Source: Mytilus galloprovincialis (lineage: Eukaryota > Mollusca > Bivalvia > Mytilida > Mytilidae). Taken from it: a stretch of DNA of 64,000 nt. The position numbers were made by a program, and so were the translations under genes. This document shows positions 46,701 to 57,213 of the stretch, piece after piece; the first letter of the stretch is position 1; every line of letters starts with the position of its first letter. The stretch is from NCBI RefSeq assembly GCF_965363235.1, contig NC_134839.1, forward strand, positions 75,479,410 to 75,543,409, read 5' to 3'. A model generated the notes under the pieces. The model saw only the letters and a program-made list of their open reading frames with translations, was not told the DNA's origin and did not search any database.

Positions 46701-47646
46701 TAACTAAGATTAACCGTATTAATAAAACTAATAAAGTAGCCATGCCAGTTAACAATATTGGAGAAAGGCAATCTAATAACTTAGCGGCGTCTATGAAAAA
46801 GGACAATGAATTTCGTCAACTTAATGGTAAGTATGTTGTTTTACTGTCCTCGAAAAGCACTCGCCAACAAATGATCGGACTCTGTACAATAAGCTTTAAC
46901 AGGATAGTCAAACATGCATATTATAACAGTTGTGAATTAACTATTATTTTTGTTAATTATATGAGTAATTATCAACCATAGAAATTCCATTAATCATAAC
47001 ATATTACTTCCAATAAGCTTTGCTTTCTATTATACAACAGCTTTATCAGGATAGGATACGATGTGATGATAGTTATTATGTGCAGGACTGCGTCAATTGT
47101 TGTATTTTTCGTGTATAGGTCAGGCATTTCCTTTTCCTTTATTTGTCAGAGTCGTTTCGAAACGCCTCTAAGGTGTATATAAAAGACAAGTATTCCTATT
47201 AAGCTCCTGGACACATATTTATTTGGTAAATGCAACACTTTTATGATTAAAGTTAAGCTGCAAGGTCAAATAAGATTAAAGATAATTTTATAACAGGAAA
47301 TGCGATGGAACTGACATACATTTAGTAGCAATAAAACATGTCAAGAAGGTTAGAGTTTTACCACGTTTGCAAACTACCAAAGCTACATTCGCTTATGATA
47401 ATGCTAACATAAAATTAAATCAACCAATAGTATACATGACCATATTGCATACGTCTGAATAGCGATATTTTGTTTTCCAAACATCTATTGTAAGCCAATG
47501 TATTAAGTTAGAATACTTTATGAGTTATAATTTAAAGCTCAGTTTATATTTCTGTTTTTTTTTCAGATGACAAGAAGAATTCTGGATGCACAGCTGTGTT
47601 ATCTACCTTGATTATGTTAATACCTCTTGTTTTTATAATTCTGTAA
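40717..47646 (+). CDS. Secreted reeler-domain protein with N/Q-rich repeats and hydrophobic C-terminal anchor
   Basis: Six coding exons by splice consensus and phase: 40717-40963, 42658-42886, 43622-43692, 44396-44419, 45687-46826, 47567-47646 (1791 nt, 596 residues, stop TAA). An in-frame ATG lies 54 bp upstream, but the one at 40717 gives a classic signal peptide (MNFRVLQLCFVKLIFVNLILG) cut before YPNGAP, the usual start of a reeler domain. The domain spans about 22-175 (C at SCLNL, VYQPC, ACQNG; RGFIIQARTEFGG; THSNNN; VQFQWLPEP; TFRFISTVV). After it come a Ser/Pro/Asn/Gln-rich region with three 28-residue repeats (about 238-321) and a hydrophobic tail (STLIMLIPLVFIIL) after KKNSGC, fitting a GPI signal or a tail anchor. 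Reeler domains occur in reelin, ferric-chelate reductases and insect/mollusc defence proteins; no reductase domain is present. Role outside the cell likely; exact function unknown. Confidence 0.8.
41820..41960 (+). mobile_element. Penelope-like 3' tail fragment in intron 1 of the reeler gene
   Basis: It contains GACGCCTCTGGGTGCGGGAG, TTTCTCGCTGCATTGAAGAC, TTGCCTGTTCTATGATCGGG and ACATTCCCCATTTCCATTC, closely matching the 3' end of the element at 11035-12880. It is the least diverged of the short tails and has the same orientation as the gene. Confidence 0.75.
43745..43824. repeat. Two-copy 40-bp tandem duplication in intron 3 of the reeler gene
   Basis: CAATTCGCTCTAGCTGCGCA, then ATTAATTTCTAAGAGTAGCG, is followed at once by a second copy differing only at CTAGAAGCG. 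The period is 40 bp. It lies 53 bp after the donor of exon 3. Confidence 0.9.
44205..44335. repeat. GC-rich repeat fragment (GGTCGGACCCCC) in intron 3 of the reeler gene
   Basis: The stretch GATGGCGGGTCCATCCGACG, GGTTCTGGGGGTCGGACCCC and GGATCCGCCCCTTCAATT stands out from the AT-rich intron. It contains GGGTC/GGACCC palindromes. Similar phrases end several animal MITEs. I cannot define its ends. Confidence 0.4.
45830..46081 (+). repeat. In-frame 84-bp coding tandem repeat (three units)
   Basis: The phrase TCTTCCGTGCGGCAG recurs at 45830, 45914 and 45998, a period of 84 bp or 28 codons, giving SSVRQIIPNQQINTQSFNQP in the last two units and a slightly diverged first unit. Units two and three are nearly identical at DNA level, so the expansion is recent. 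A fourth, decayed start (TCCTCTACTTTGCGGAG) follows near 46077. Alleles with other copy numbers are likely. Confidence 0.9.
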
Positions 47647-48658
47647 TAAATACGAATAGTCTATTTAAGTTTATTATCATTCAGTCGTCATTATTTATAC
47701 GACGAAGAGCTCCTGGCTTGTTTGGAGATTGAAACAATTTGTTGTAAATATATACCGTAGTTTTCCAAACTGTATGTGTCGTTTCCATATATGTTTTGTT
47801 TGTTACTTTGTTCTCCTTTAAATGCTTTTTGTTTGATATCTTCATTTTTGTCACGTGGTATACATTCAAATAGAGGTATAACGAAACTAGTTTGCTGATT
47901 CGACCAGTTGCCACGACGTCCTCATGGAAATAATAAAATTTTGTTTACTACATGTATTTGTATTGCAGTGAGAAGCAATTCTACAATTATGGAATAAACA
48001 CAATACAAACATAGAAAGGAGGGACAAAAGATACCAGAGGGACAGTCAAACTCATAAATCGAAAATAAGCCGTTTAAAAAATGACGTTCAATCTCTTTGT
48101 TGAATTTCATTTTTAAGTACTATGACTTGTATATAAAACCAAGAGATGTAAGATGATTGACAGAGAGACCAATTGTCTACCAGAAATTAAAAGATGTATA
48201 TGTTAGCAACTGAGTAATTTTGTACCTGCTCTGCTCTTCAAATTGAAAGAAAGACGTTCAATAAACCGATGACTTCCAAACGATCCACCTTATCCACCTT
48301 AGTATGTAGGTCACATTTATATCAAGCGAAAAGTAATTAGAAGAAACTATTGTCAAATACTATCAAACAGACATACATATATACACTACAGTTGTTGTCC
48401 ATTCGTTCCATGTGTGTGAATTTTTTTATTTTCCATTGATTAAGGACATCCGTTTTGAATTTTCATCAGAGTTCAGTATTTTCGTGATTTTACTTTTTAC
48501 TCTCTATACATTATCAGGTATGTATAGAGAATTGAATACGAAATTGCTGTAAGTAATTTGTCAGAACTAATAATAGAAGACTGTATAGATTTAATCTTTT
48601 TATGTTTGAATATACCCTTCTCATAAAATAATGTATTTATATGTTAATCCCATGCTCT
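47647..48658. other. Gap between convergent genes; holds a mussel repeat fragment
   Basis: The reeler gene (plus) and the next gene (minus) converge here. At 48013-48070 stands GGAGGGACAAAAGATACCAG, AGGGACAGTCAAACTCATAA, a phrase I know as a common mussel interspersed repeat. At 48150-48200 is a fragment resembling the CAATGAGACAAC family (GATTGACAGAGAGACCAATT). No gene. Confidence 0.45.
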
Positions 48659-51600
48659 TTATTTTTTATTTGGTTCTAAGTATCTTGAAAGTAGAAGATT
48701 ACTGATATCGAAATCTGCTCTGGTAATATTTCCTCGCCTATGATTATCAGCAGAAAATTCTAAAACGGCGTTCATTGCAATTCCTAGCCTTCCAACAAAC
48801 TCAACTGAAAAAGATGTAAAATTATCTCTTGCAGTATACATAAAATACAGAAAGGGATGACGCCCGTCACCCTTTTTCAGTTTTAAAGATCCCTCGGGGC
48901 GAATTCGAATCCGCTGATGGGAAGGCAAAAAAAGATCTCCCGATCTGTATGCCAAGCTGTTTTTCTGTTTTTGATGCTCTAAAAGTACAGAATCTACACG
49001 TTGTTTCAAGCAACATTCTGCAATGAAATAAATTGTTTTGTCCGTTTTCTTTAGAAAAAACACTAAGACTGTACACAGCATGCGGGTACCATAAAAAGCT
49101 TCTAATTCGTCCGTCAATATTGTTGTAAGTTTCTTGTGGTCAAGCTGGTTTGGTTTAATTCTTGCAAAAAGCACACTGAAATAAAAACAATTATTGATAG
49201 TTTTAACAACCCAATAATCAAAACACACAGTTTCAAAGATATATATATGTATTATTTTAGGAAATCAGCGTGCCGAAACTATAACAGAAACGAAAGTATT
49301 ACAATATTGCTTGATATTCTTTGAGACGAGTTTCAAGCTTCTAGTATTGCATATCGCAATAATGACTACTTAGTCAGCTTCAAACATTGTACGTTATATT
49401 TATCTTTGAAGGTGTTTTGTCTTTATTATAAGAATGGTATTTATTACTATTGATGATTTTAAACCATTTTTTTTCTCATGTAAATTTTGTGAGTACTAGA
49501 TATGTTGAAGGTGATTATTTTTCTATTGATTCAGTACTTTGCAAATGTCTAATTGACATTAAGCTAAATAGTCACCAACACACTTCATGATCATGAATAT
49601 TAATTATGCGTAACACATCATCATGTTCCAATTACTGGTCATCTACACTGGACATATACTAGTTAAACCATAAGGAGACAAGTAACGAAGTGATTTTATT
49701 TATATCACAGGAACTGACCAAAAGCGCGTCAAAAAAGTTTTTGAAAAAAAATAGTAGAAAGTAAACGTTCGTTTGTTTCTTTTGACAAGTGTTTATTTGT
49801 GGTTGCTTTATAGTGATATTTTTCGTTTTTTATGCCCTACCTAGGTATCCAGTATACAGATTGGATGTTTTCATAGTATAACAAAGAAAAAACAAATTTA
49901 TGATATATACAGATTTATAAGCTATATGACGACCACGGGCTGAAAAAATGAGAAAATATTTCGGTTTTATTTATAATATGACTTGCTAAGTAATATCATG
50001 ACATTGCATAATCGAAGCGTTGTGAAAATAACCATCATAAAAAATAAAATAAACTTATCGTTATTCTCCTGTGTCTTTAATATTTACCCATCAGAGTCTC
50101 GTATTTGACCAGTATACTCCTTTGTGTCAGTCTTTTTACCTGTTGGCAGAACTACGATTTCACTCTTATTGAAAACAATCATTTTTACGTGTGGATTATC
50201 TGAACCAACTAGTTCTTGGCTACTTTTCGGGTCACTGGTTAGTCTGGCAGAAACACTGATGGATCCCTTTAGTTGTGTCTTGTTAAAATCTAATGTTATC
50301 TTGTGGCTCACGGCTTCAACCAATGTCTTAGAATAAACGTCCTTGTTCTCAAGTTTTCCAATAGGTCTTTGTATCTAATAAATATGTTGTAGCAATATAA
50401 TGTTCACAAAAGGAGGTGAAATGTTTGTTATTACATTTTTTTCGTGTTTCCAAAATGTCGATTTTGAAAAAAAATCTAAGATATTCTGTGGTGTTTGTCG
50501 ATGATTGAATAGTTCGTTGTTGTTCTGCGATTTGCATGTAGTGTCGACTATTGTATTATTTGTTTGTCCGTTTCTCTTTGATCACTGTTTTTGCCTGTAT
50601 TTGTGCTGTATTTCTGTCACGTAGTGTTGTCATTTTAACGATATTATTTAACATTGTCATGAAGCAGGAAGTTTGGCTAGCTATTCAACCAGATTCAACC
50701 CACCATGTTTTCTTAAATTGTCCTGTACCTAGTCAGTAATATTGCAGTTGTTATCAAATAGTTCATTTCTATGTATGTTGGCGTTGGTTCCGCTTCCTTT
50801 GTTTTCCTCTTATAATTGATGTGTTTTCCTCAGTTTAAGTTGGTAACCCGGACTTGTTTTCTCTCAATCGATTTATGACTTTTGAAATTGGTATACTACT
50901 ATTGCCTTTATTTAAGATATCGTGTACATGATATAAACCTAGATGAAACATTTGTTTTTATGATATTGTTCTTAAAACACTGACAACAACGACGAACTTA
51001 GCAAACATATATTACGTAACGTTAAAGTCAAAACAAACGACTGTCAATCGATTTGACAATAATGGAATTTATGTATTATACTAGTACATGAATTCGGTTA
51101 TTTTAGTGAAACGTGTGTATTTCGTCGTTACAGTGCTTTCTTTGTCATATTTTATTTAGTTGTTAAGATCTACAGTTATGACGTCAAAATTTGAAGTAAA
51201 CGTTCTTTTTAACTTTTAGCAGCGAGAGAGCAAAAATAATTAGATGGAAGACTTTTTCGAAAAAAAACCATCCTCCATCCAATATATATAGAAATAAAAT
51301 AATAAAAGTGATATATACATACCATATACTCTATTTTTAGTTCTACCTCTGTACAGCCTTTCGTAAAGTTAACTGTCATGCAATCATCCCCTCCAGTTTT
51401 TATCACAGATCCCTCAGACTTCACGTCATGTTTAAATTTTTTTGGGCGGGCCACAAGCAAAAAGCTATTCATTCGACAGCATGGAAATTCAATATAGTCA
51501 AACTGTCATTATAATGAACAATTAGCATTTAATTTCAAAACATCAGTATTTTCAAAAATTTTGTTACAGAATATTTTTTCGTAAAGTACTCGTAACGACA

Positions 51601-54013
51601 CATATACAGTGTTCGTAATAACTCGTTCCAACCAGCGTAAAACATCGTTACCTGACTCCGTGGACAATTTAGAGATGATGTTTGTCATTTATTCATTCAT
51701 GTAGGCGATTGTATTCGATCTTGCAAACCGTAAGGGTAAACCTGTGTATGTGTAGGCACAATTCGTAACATTCAGGCAAAAAAAGGTGAACATGTTTAGC
51801 TTGTTCTAGAATTAAATACACACTAATCGTAATGTCGTCTAAGTACAGTTATTGCGTCATTATTTTGGTCTTGTTTGTCATTGTTTAGTTAAGTGTTTCT
51901 GAATATCAAAATAAATTAACATTGTAATATGACCTTAAAGATGTTATGAAGATAAGGTAAGTGTTTTAAAGTGTTTAACTAATATGTGTGTACAGGCATT
52001 TGTTTTAATTATATAGATACTGGTAATAAAGAAAATATAACGCTTGCCTACACAATTTAAAAGAAGGTAATACGGAGTCCTGTTTCTTTTTCCTGCGTGT
52101 TTCAACATATTATTTGTTATAATTTACAATTGCTTTTAAATATTATGAAAAATAGAAACTAATGAAAAAATTTCAATATGAAGATTTATTGTCATGGTTT
52201 GTTAAAGTAATGTCAAGCCGTTTTTAAAACATTTATGAATCATACATATAACCCAAAATGAAAGAAAAAGGGTATGACAAGGAGAGGCTTAAATATTATA
52301 GAAGTTTGTGCAAACGTCCGACTTGTATTATGCTAAACTTTATGTGATGAGGTTACCAGTTAATTACCTTTACATATGCTGGCACCTCCTTCCATCTGTT
52401 CTCTGCATCTTCAATGAGCGCCCAATAATCATTAATGTCGCTGTCCTTGACGAAGGAGTGGTATACCGGAACTTGAAGGTACACTTTCTTCTTATATTTA
52501 TCGCGGACAGAAAATACACACTGTTTTTCTTTAAAACGTTTACTTTCTGAAGGATCGGTCAATTCTTCCAATCCGGGTGTATCAGGTTGGCCTAATAGTC
52601 TATATATGTCCGACACCAGCGTGATATGATTTGGAAGACTTACATCATTAAGATAGTCGTCTCTTTCCTTAGATGTCCAATTTTCCACTTTAAAACATTT
52701 AAATGGTGCTGAGAGTTCTGGTTCTGTCCGTAATCTGATCCCCTGCCCTAAAACTACAATACCGTGTCCTTCAACGTAATACAAAAAATCATTCAAAACG
52801 TGTGGATCGGGTGAATGGTCGACAATCCTGGGGGTGGGTGGTGTTGATGGTCGTTCTGGACTTTCTTCTCTCTTAAATCAAAAACATGACTTTTCAAATA
52901 ATAATTTATACAAATTATCAAATGAAACTTTTTATCAAATGCGTACTTGTCATCCTCCACCTGGTGTGTACCCTAGAGAAATAAGAATCCTTACATACCC
53001 GTTCTGATCACCTGAATCCCTGTCACTTTTAATAAATTTGCATTTCTAAATTGTTATGCCCCCGCATACTTGCATAAAAGGTGCATATCATTTCCGGATA
53101 GCATTTCCGGATAACTCCCCCTACAGTTTGAATGCTAGGAAGTTTTCACTTTGCAGGCTGTTTGTACATATATTGAAGGTGTGCATGTGGTCAGGGTTTT
53201 GATTTTTATTAATATTTGCTCTTTTGGGAGATAAGTAAAAAAACTTTGTCATTTTTGGAGTATATCGTTATACTTGCATAATAAGTGTATAGAATTTCCG
53301 GTTAACTTTTTCATTAGTTTGAATGCTAGGAAGTTTTCACTATGCAAAAATAGAATTAACTGTAAAAAGTTCATATTCATAAGAACAAATTAAAGAAAAT
53401 TATAACACGCGAATAAGATGATAATTTACCATATCACTATAGCACAATGACGGGATGTTTAAGAACAGAGACACGTCAAATGGATATTTCCACATATGAA
53501 CTTAGCAGTAAAAGCTTTATTTATAAAGACAAATTAAAGAATACTATAACAATTTATAAGGATGATAATTTATAAACTTGATATGAAAATCTAGAGTTTT
53601 GAGTATCGGTATATCATTGTTGATCCTTACTTATTTAATTCAGCGTGTATTAAGTATTTGAGTAATTTACTGATATTTGTTTTCCGATATTTGTATTGTG
53701 GTAAAAAGTACTTGTTTTTAGTTTCGTACAATTTTTAAACTTATATGTTTACTTTTTATTCCATAGGTCATTCTTAAAATTATGAAACGGTAGTTTTTTC
53801 TGCAAGAGCTATTCTAATACTTTATTGCATTTTATACAGGATTTTATACCGTTTCAAACTATATCATTTGCATATATTTGAAAGGCTGGATTTTTGTTTT
53901 ACAATAATATTGTTTCCACTGTAAGAAAATATTTGTACTTAAAATTAAAAATGATAATTCATTACCTTTTCTGGTCGCGGTTTTGAAGGTCCAAATATAC
54001 GCGAAAACATCAT
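48659..54013 (-). CDS. Beta-rich adaptor-like protein, tentative ZU5/UPA-like (paralogue 1)
   Basis: Five exons by splice consensus and phase, in coding order: 54013-53966, 52871-52368, 51502-51323, 50374-50088, 49175-48659 (1536 nt, 511 residues). The protein starts MMFSRIFGPSKPRPEKREES, then a Pro/Ser linker. Residues about 42-184 end with a beta-type stretch (KKVYLQVPVYHSFVK, DDAENRW-like W-K-E-V). Exon 3 gives CCRMNSFLLVARPKK, then EGSVIKTGGDDCMTV, reminiscent of the switch from one ZU5 module to the next. The last exon carries LTDELEAFYGTRMLC, ECCLKQ and SHQRIRIRPEGSLKL, which resembles UPA domains of UNC5/PIDD-type proteins. No death domain, signal peptide or membrane segment is visible. 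The family call is by eye and weak; the gene model is well supported because the paralogue at 57214-61588 has the same exon plan. Confidence 0.65.
50560..50925 (+). repeat. GGTTTCCCTC/ATGACTTTTGAA-type repeat fragment (intron of paralogue 1)
   Basis: GATGTGTTTTCCTCAGTTTA, TTGGTAACCCGGACTTG, CAATCGATTTATGACTTTTG and CTATTGCCTTTATTTAA occur in order. The same series, more diverged, is found at 58170-58330 (GATGTGTTTCCCTCGATTTT..ATTATGACTTTTGAACAGCG) inside the other paralogue and, weakly, at 31500-31640 and 63575-63710. The orientation is opposite to the gene. The ORFs here are chance. Confidence 0.5.
53050..53545. repeat. ATGCCCCCGC-type repeat with internal duplications (intron 1 of paralogue 1)
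   Basis: It begins TTATGCCCCCGCATACTTGC. The block CTTGCATAAAAGGTGCATAT..TTTGAATGCTAGGAAGTTTT (about 53068-53146) returns at 53272-53338. Later GACAAATTAAAGAATACTAT (53529) echoes GAACAAATTAAAGAAAATTA (53384). Two direct duplications therefore lie side by side. Non-coding. Confidence 0.5.
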
Positions 54014-54572
54014 ACAGTACTTAGAAGTTTATCATTTGACATTACACGTCCAAAACCACATTCTTCCTGATTGTATGCGTAAATCGATGATTTAACATTA
54101 AGACATTGCTGAATAGCATTTTTAATTGATTGAATTATAACTGAGATAATGACTATTTAAATGACTATTGTAATCTATATATACTTTGTGTAAAACATCA
54201 TGATAGTATGACGTCATTGCTCATAAGGTTCAAGTTTAAATTAACGATAGACAAATTGTGCTGATTAAATTCCGATAAGTTGAAGTATTATTACAGTAAA
54301 ATTATCATTTTATCATAACATGTTAGCGTTTATGCTTACAATATTCGTTTTAATTCTTATGATCATTTCACAGCTCTCTGGTCAGTTCTTCGGACAATAT
54401 CGACATTTTAAGATTAAGATAATAACACAATGTTGACTTCTGTCCCCCTATTTTTGACATTTTTACCTTTTATGCCTGTTTGTTTAGTTTACAAATCGTT
54501 CTCATTATAATGGAACTTGATACGACTGTCATACAAGTGAAAGTTGTAGCTAGCTATAAAACTAGGTTTAAG

Positions 54573-55285
54573 GTAGCACAATACAAATATTTTTTCATTC
54601 CCAATCAGACATCTTTAAACTGATGTAATTTATTTCATCCTTCTTTATAATTTATAAATGAGGTACCAAAAGAAAGAAGAAAGAATAATCTTTCAAATTG
54701 TGATAATTTCATTATGACATAATTATTACATAATCAATTGTTATGTAATTAGTTGCTATATTGTGATGTCCACACTTGAATGAATTTAGCGTCTTTGTTC
54801 TTCATAGCATCCCAAAATATTTTATAGATTCTTGTACAACACAGCTTGACCTCAAAAACTTTGTCTCAGATTTCCAAAAACATCAATAGAACAAGTTTTA
54901 TACCCAATTGAGTTTAGTGATCTCTTATGAATTGATGTTGCAAACTTCATTGAAGATTTATGAGAGAATGAAATACAATAGGAAAAATCTGAGACACTGT
55001 TTTGGAGGTCAAACTGTGTTGTGCAAGAATCTATAAAATATTTTGGAATGCTATGAATAACAAAGAAACTAAATTCATTCAAGTATGGACATCACAATAT
55101 AGCAACTAATTACATAACAATTGATTTTGTAATAATTATGTCATAATGAAATTATCACAATTTGAAAGATTAATCATTCTTCTTTCTTTTGGTACCTCAT
55201 TTATAAAATTTAAAGAAGGATGAGTGGAATTACATCAGTTTAAAGATGTCTGATTGGGGATGAAAAATCTTTGTATTGTGCTACC
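54573..55285. mobile_element. Near-palindromic 713-bp TTAA MITE
   Basis: The element begins GGTAGCACAATACAAATATT and ends AATCTTTGTATTGTGCTACC, with TTAA directly outside both ends (54569-54572 and 55286-55289). The two halves (about 54573-54920 and 54935-55285) are inverted copies almost to the centre; for instance GATGTCCACACTTGAATGAA (54760) pairs with TTCATTCAAGTATGGACATC (55075). TTAA duplications fit piggyBac or Kolobok-type mobilisation. It carries no gene; the minus-strand frame at 54852-55082 is chance. It sits upstream of paralogue 1. Confidence 0.9.
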
Positions 55286-55289
55286 TTAA

Positions 55290-57213
55290 TTTGCCGTTTT
55301 CTACATCTTGAATTGCCTGTACCAAGTCAGGAATATGACAGTTGTTATCTATTTGTTTGATGTATTTGATTAGGGACTTTACGTGTTAAACTTTCCTCGG
55401 AGTTCACCATGTCTGTGATTTTATATGTAATTTAATTTTATAGCCATTATTTCTTTAAATGCATTTGAATCTTTGAAGTATATCAGGTGATATGTTGAAA
55501 TTGAGAAAAATCAATACGTTTCCATTGTTTTTTAACGAATCGGTTTTATCAAGTTAGAGACTGTACAGATATATACTTATTTATTTAATGTTCTCAAAGT
55601 TTGACAGACACACACACACATACAATTGAGCTATTCTGATATTTAATATGTGTTTTCTTTATCACAAAAATTTTGTAAAAAAGTAAGAACTGTCTATCGA
55701 ACTTTTAATTCCGTTTGTTTTATTGATTAAAAGAAAGAAAAAAAAACCGCGCGCTGAGGGTCTTATATTCAGCAGAATTGAAATATTATATACATGTAGA
55801 CATGTTTTCAGATACCAAGTTATCTATATAATGGATATACTTTTATTTTTTCTCCGACTTAATTTTTCAGATAAAAAATTTAAATGATGCCATGAAAGTT
55901 AAAACCCTTATGTGTACCTTTTTGATATAAAGCATAGCGATGCGATAATGTTTTTTTTTCATACTTAATATAGAAGCAGGAAAGAAAAACCAAATCAGTT
56001 ATAAAATTGATAATCGACAAACAAAACATGACAACAACTCTTTTAAAAAAAAATAATCCATGAGTCCGAAGCGCTTTTCTGGATTTACCTTCATCAGGAT
56101 CGCTCAAAGCTAAAAAATGATTTTGTTATTTAAAACAAACTGAAATAGAGAGTTGCCATCACTGTCTCTTGTTACACAATAATATTCACTTTCCGATTTG
56201 TCACACAGAGGGAAATTTTCAAAAAGTAAAGGTGAAACAAATAAATGATAAATTCATCGAATCGATTGCATAAGATTCAATAACACTGACCAGAGCTTAA
56301 AAGTCCATATCAGATTGAAATAAATCCGTTGGAAAGGGACGCTACCTAAAGTTTTATAAAATAAAGGTTGAATCAATTATAGTATTTGTCTAAAAAATGA
56401 TTGACAAAAGATAGAAACATGTGTATTAAACCTATTGACAGGATTTTACTTGACCACCAACATATTTTTGGAACATATGGATTAAGTGATCCCTGCTCTT
56501 GAATAATAGAATCCTGTATCAACTTATCAGAAAATGATAAGCACAGTAAGCACAGTAAAACAATATCAAACGAGTTAACCTATCACAGATTGTTGAACTG
56601 TACGAGTTTTGCAAAATCGATTATTTTGTATGTTCCCTTTACAATATATGGTCTAATATAGAAACATGGTAGATTTATGTTTTAAACACGCTGCAATTCC
56701 TTGAATGTTATTTTACATGCTTTCTAATTGAAAGGTAGAAGGTCTGTTTCTATATACATGCATTCAACGTAAGAAACAGATGATAAAACCCTTTCCCATG
56801 TTAAAAAACAATATAGAAATAAAAATATGTTGCATGTTTACCATAAAACAGGTATCCATCGTATAATCAAGTCAACATAATCAACTACAGGGTACTATAC
56901 ACCCTTCAACAAGACTGATTATACTAATATTGAGCACCTACTAAAACTATTTTTTAAAGTATGATTTAATTCGTAGTACATATTGGTTTCATAATATTGT
57001 GTTGGAACACTTAACATTTATCTTATCTACTAATACAGCCTGCGTGTACAGATCCTTTTGTCAAAATATACTCGTTTGTTTCCACAGAGAGCATAATGGT
57101 GTAGGAATTGAAGTTATATCGAATTATTTATGTAACATAGTTTAATTAAAATATTGCTTATTGTATATGCATACATTGCATAATTGATTCAAGATTACAT
57201 TAAAATCCATACG
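55290..57213. other. Gap between the two paralogues, no supported gene
   Basis: It contains a short CACACACACACA run at about 55609 and small fragments without clear identity. The frame at 55880-56107 (minus) has no motif. Any 5' untranslated exon or promoter of paralogue 1 would lie here or in the preceding MITE region, but I cannot place one. Confidence 0.35.
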
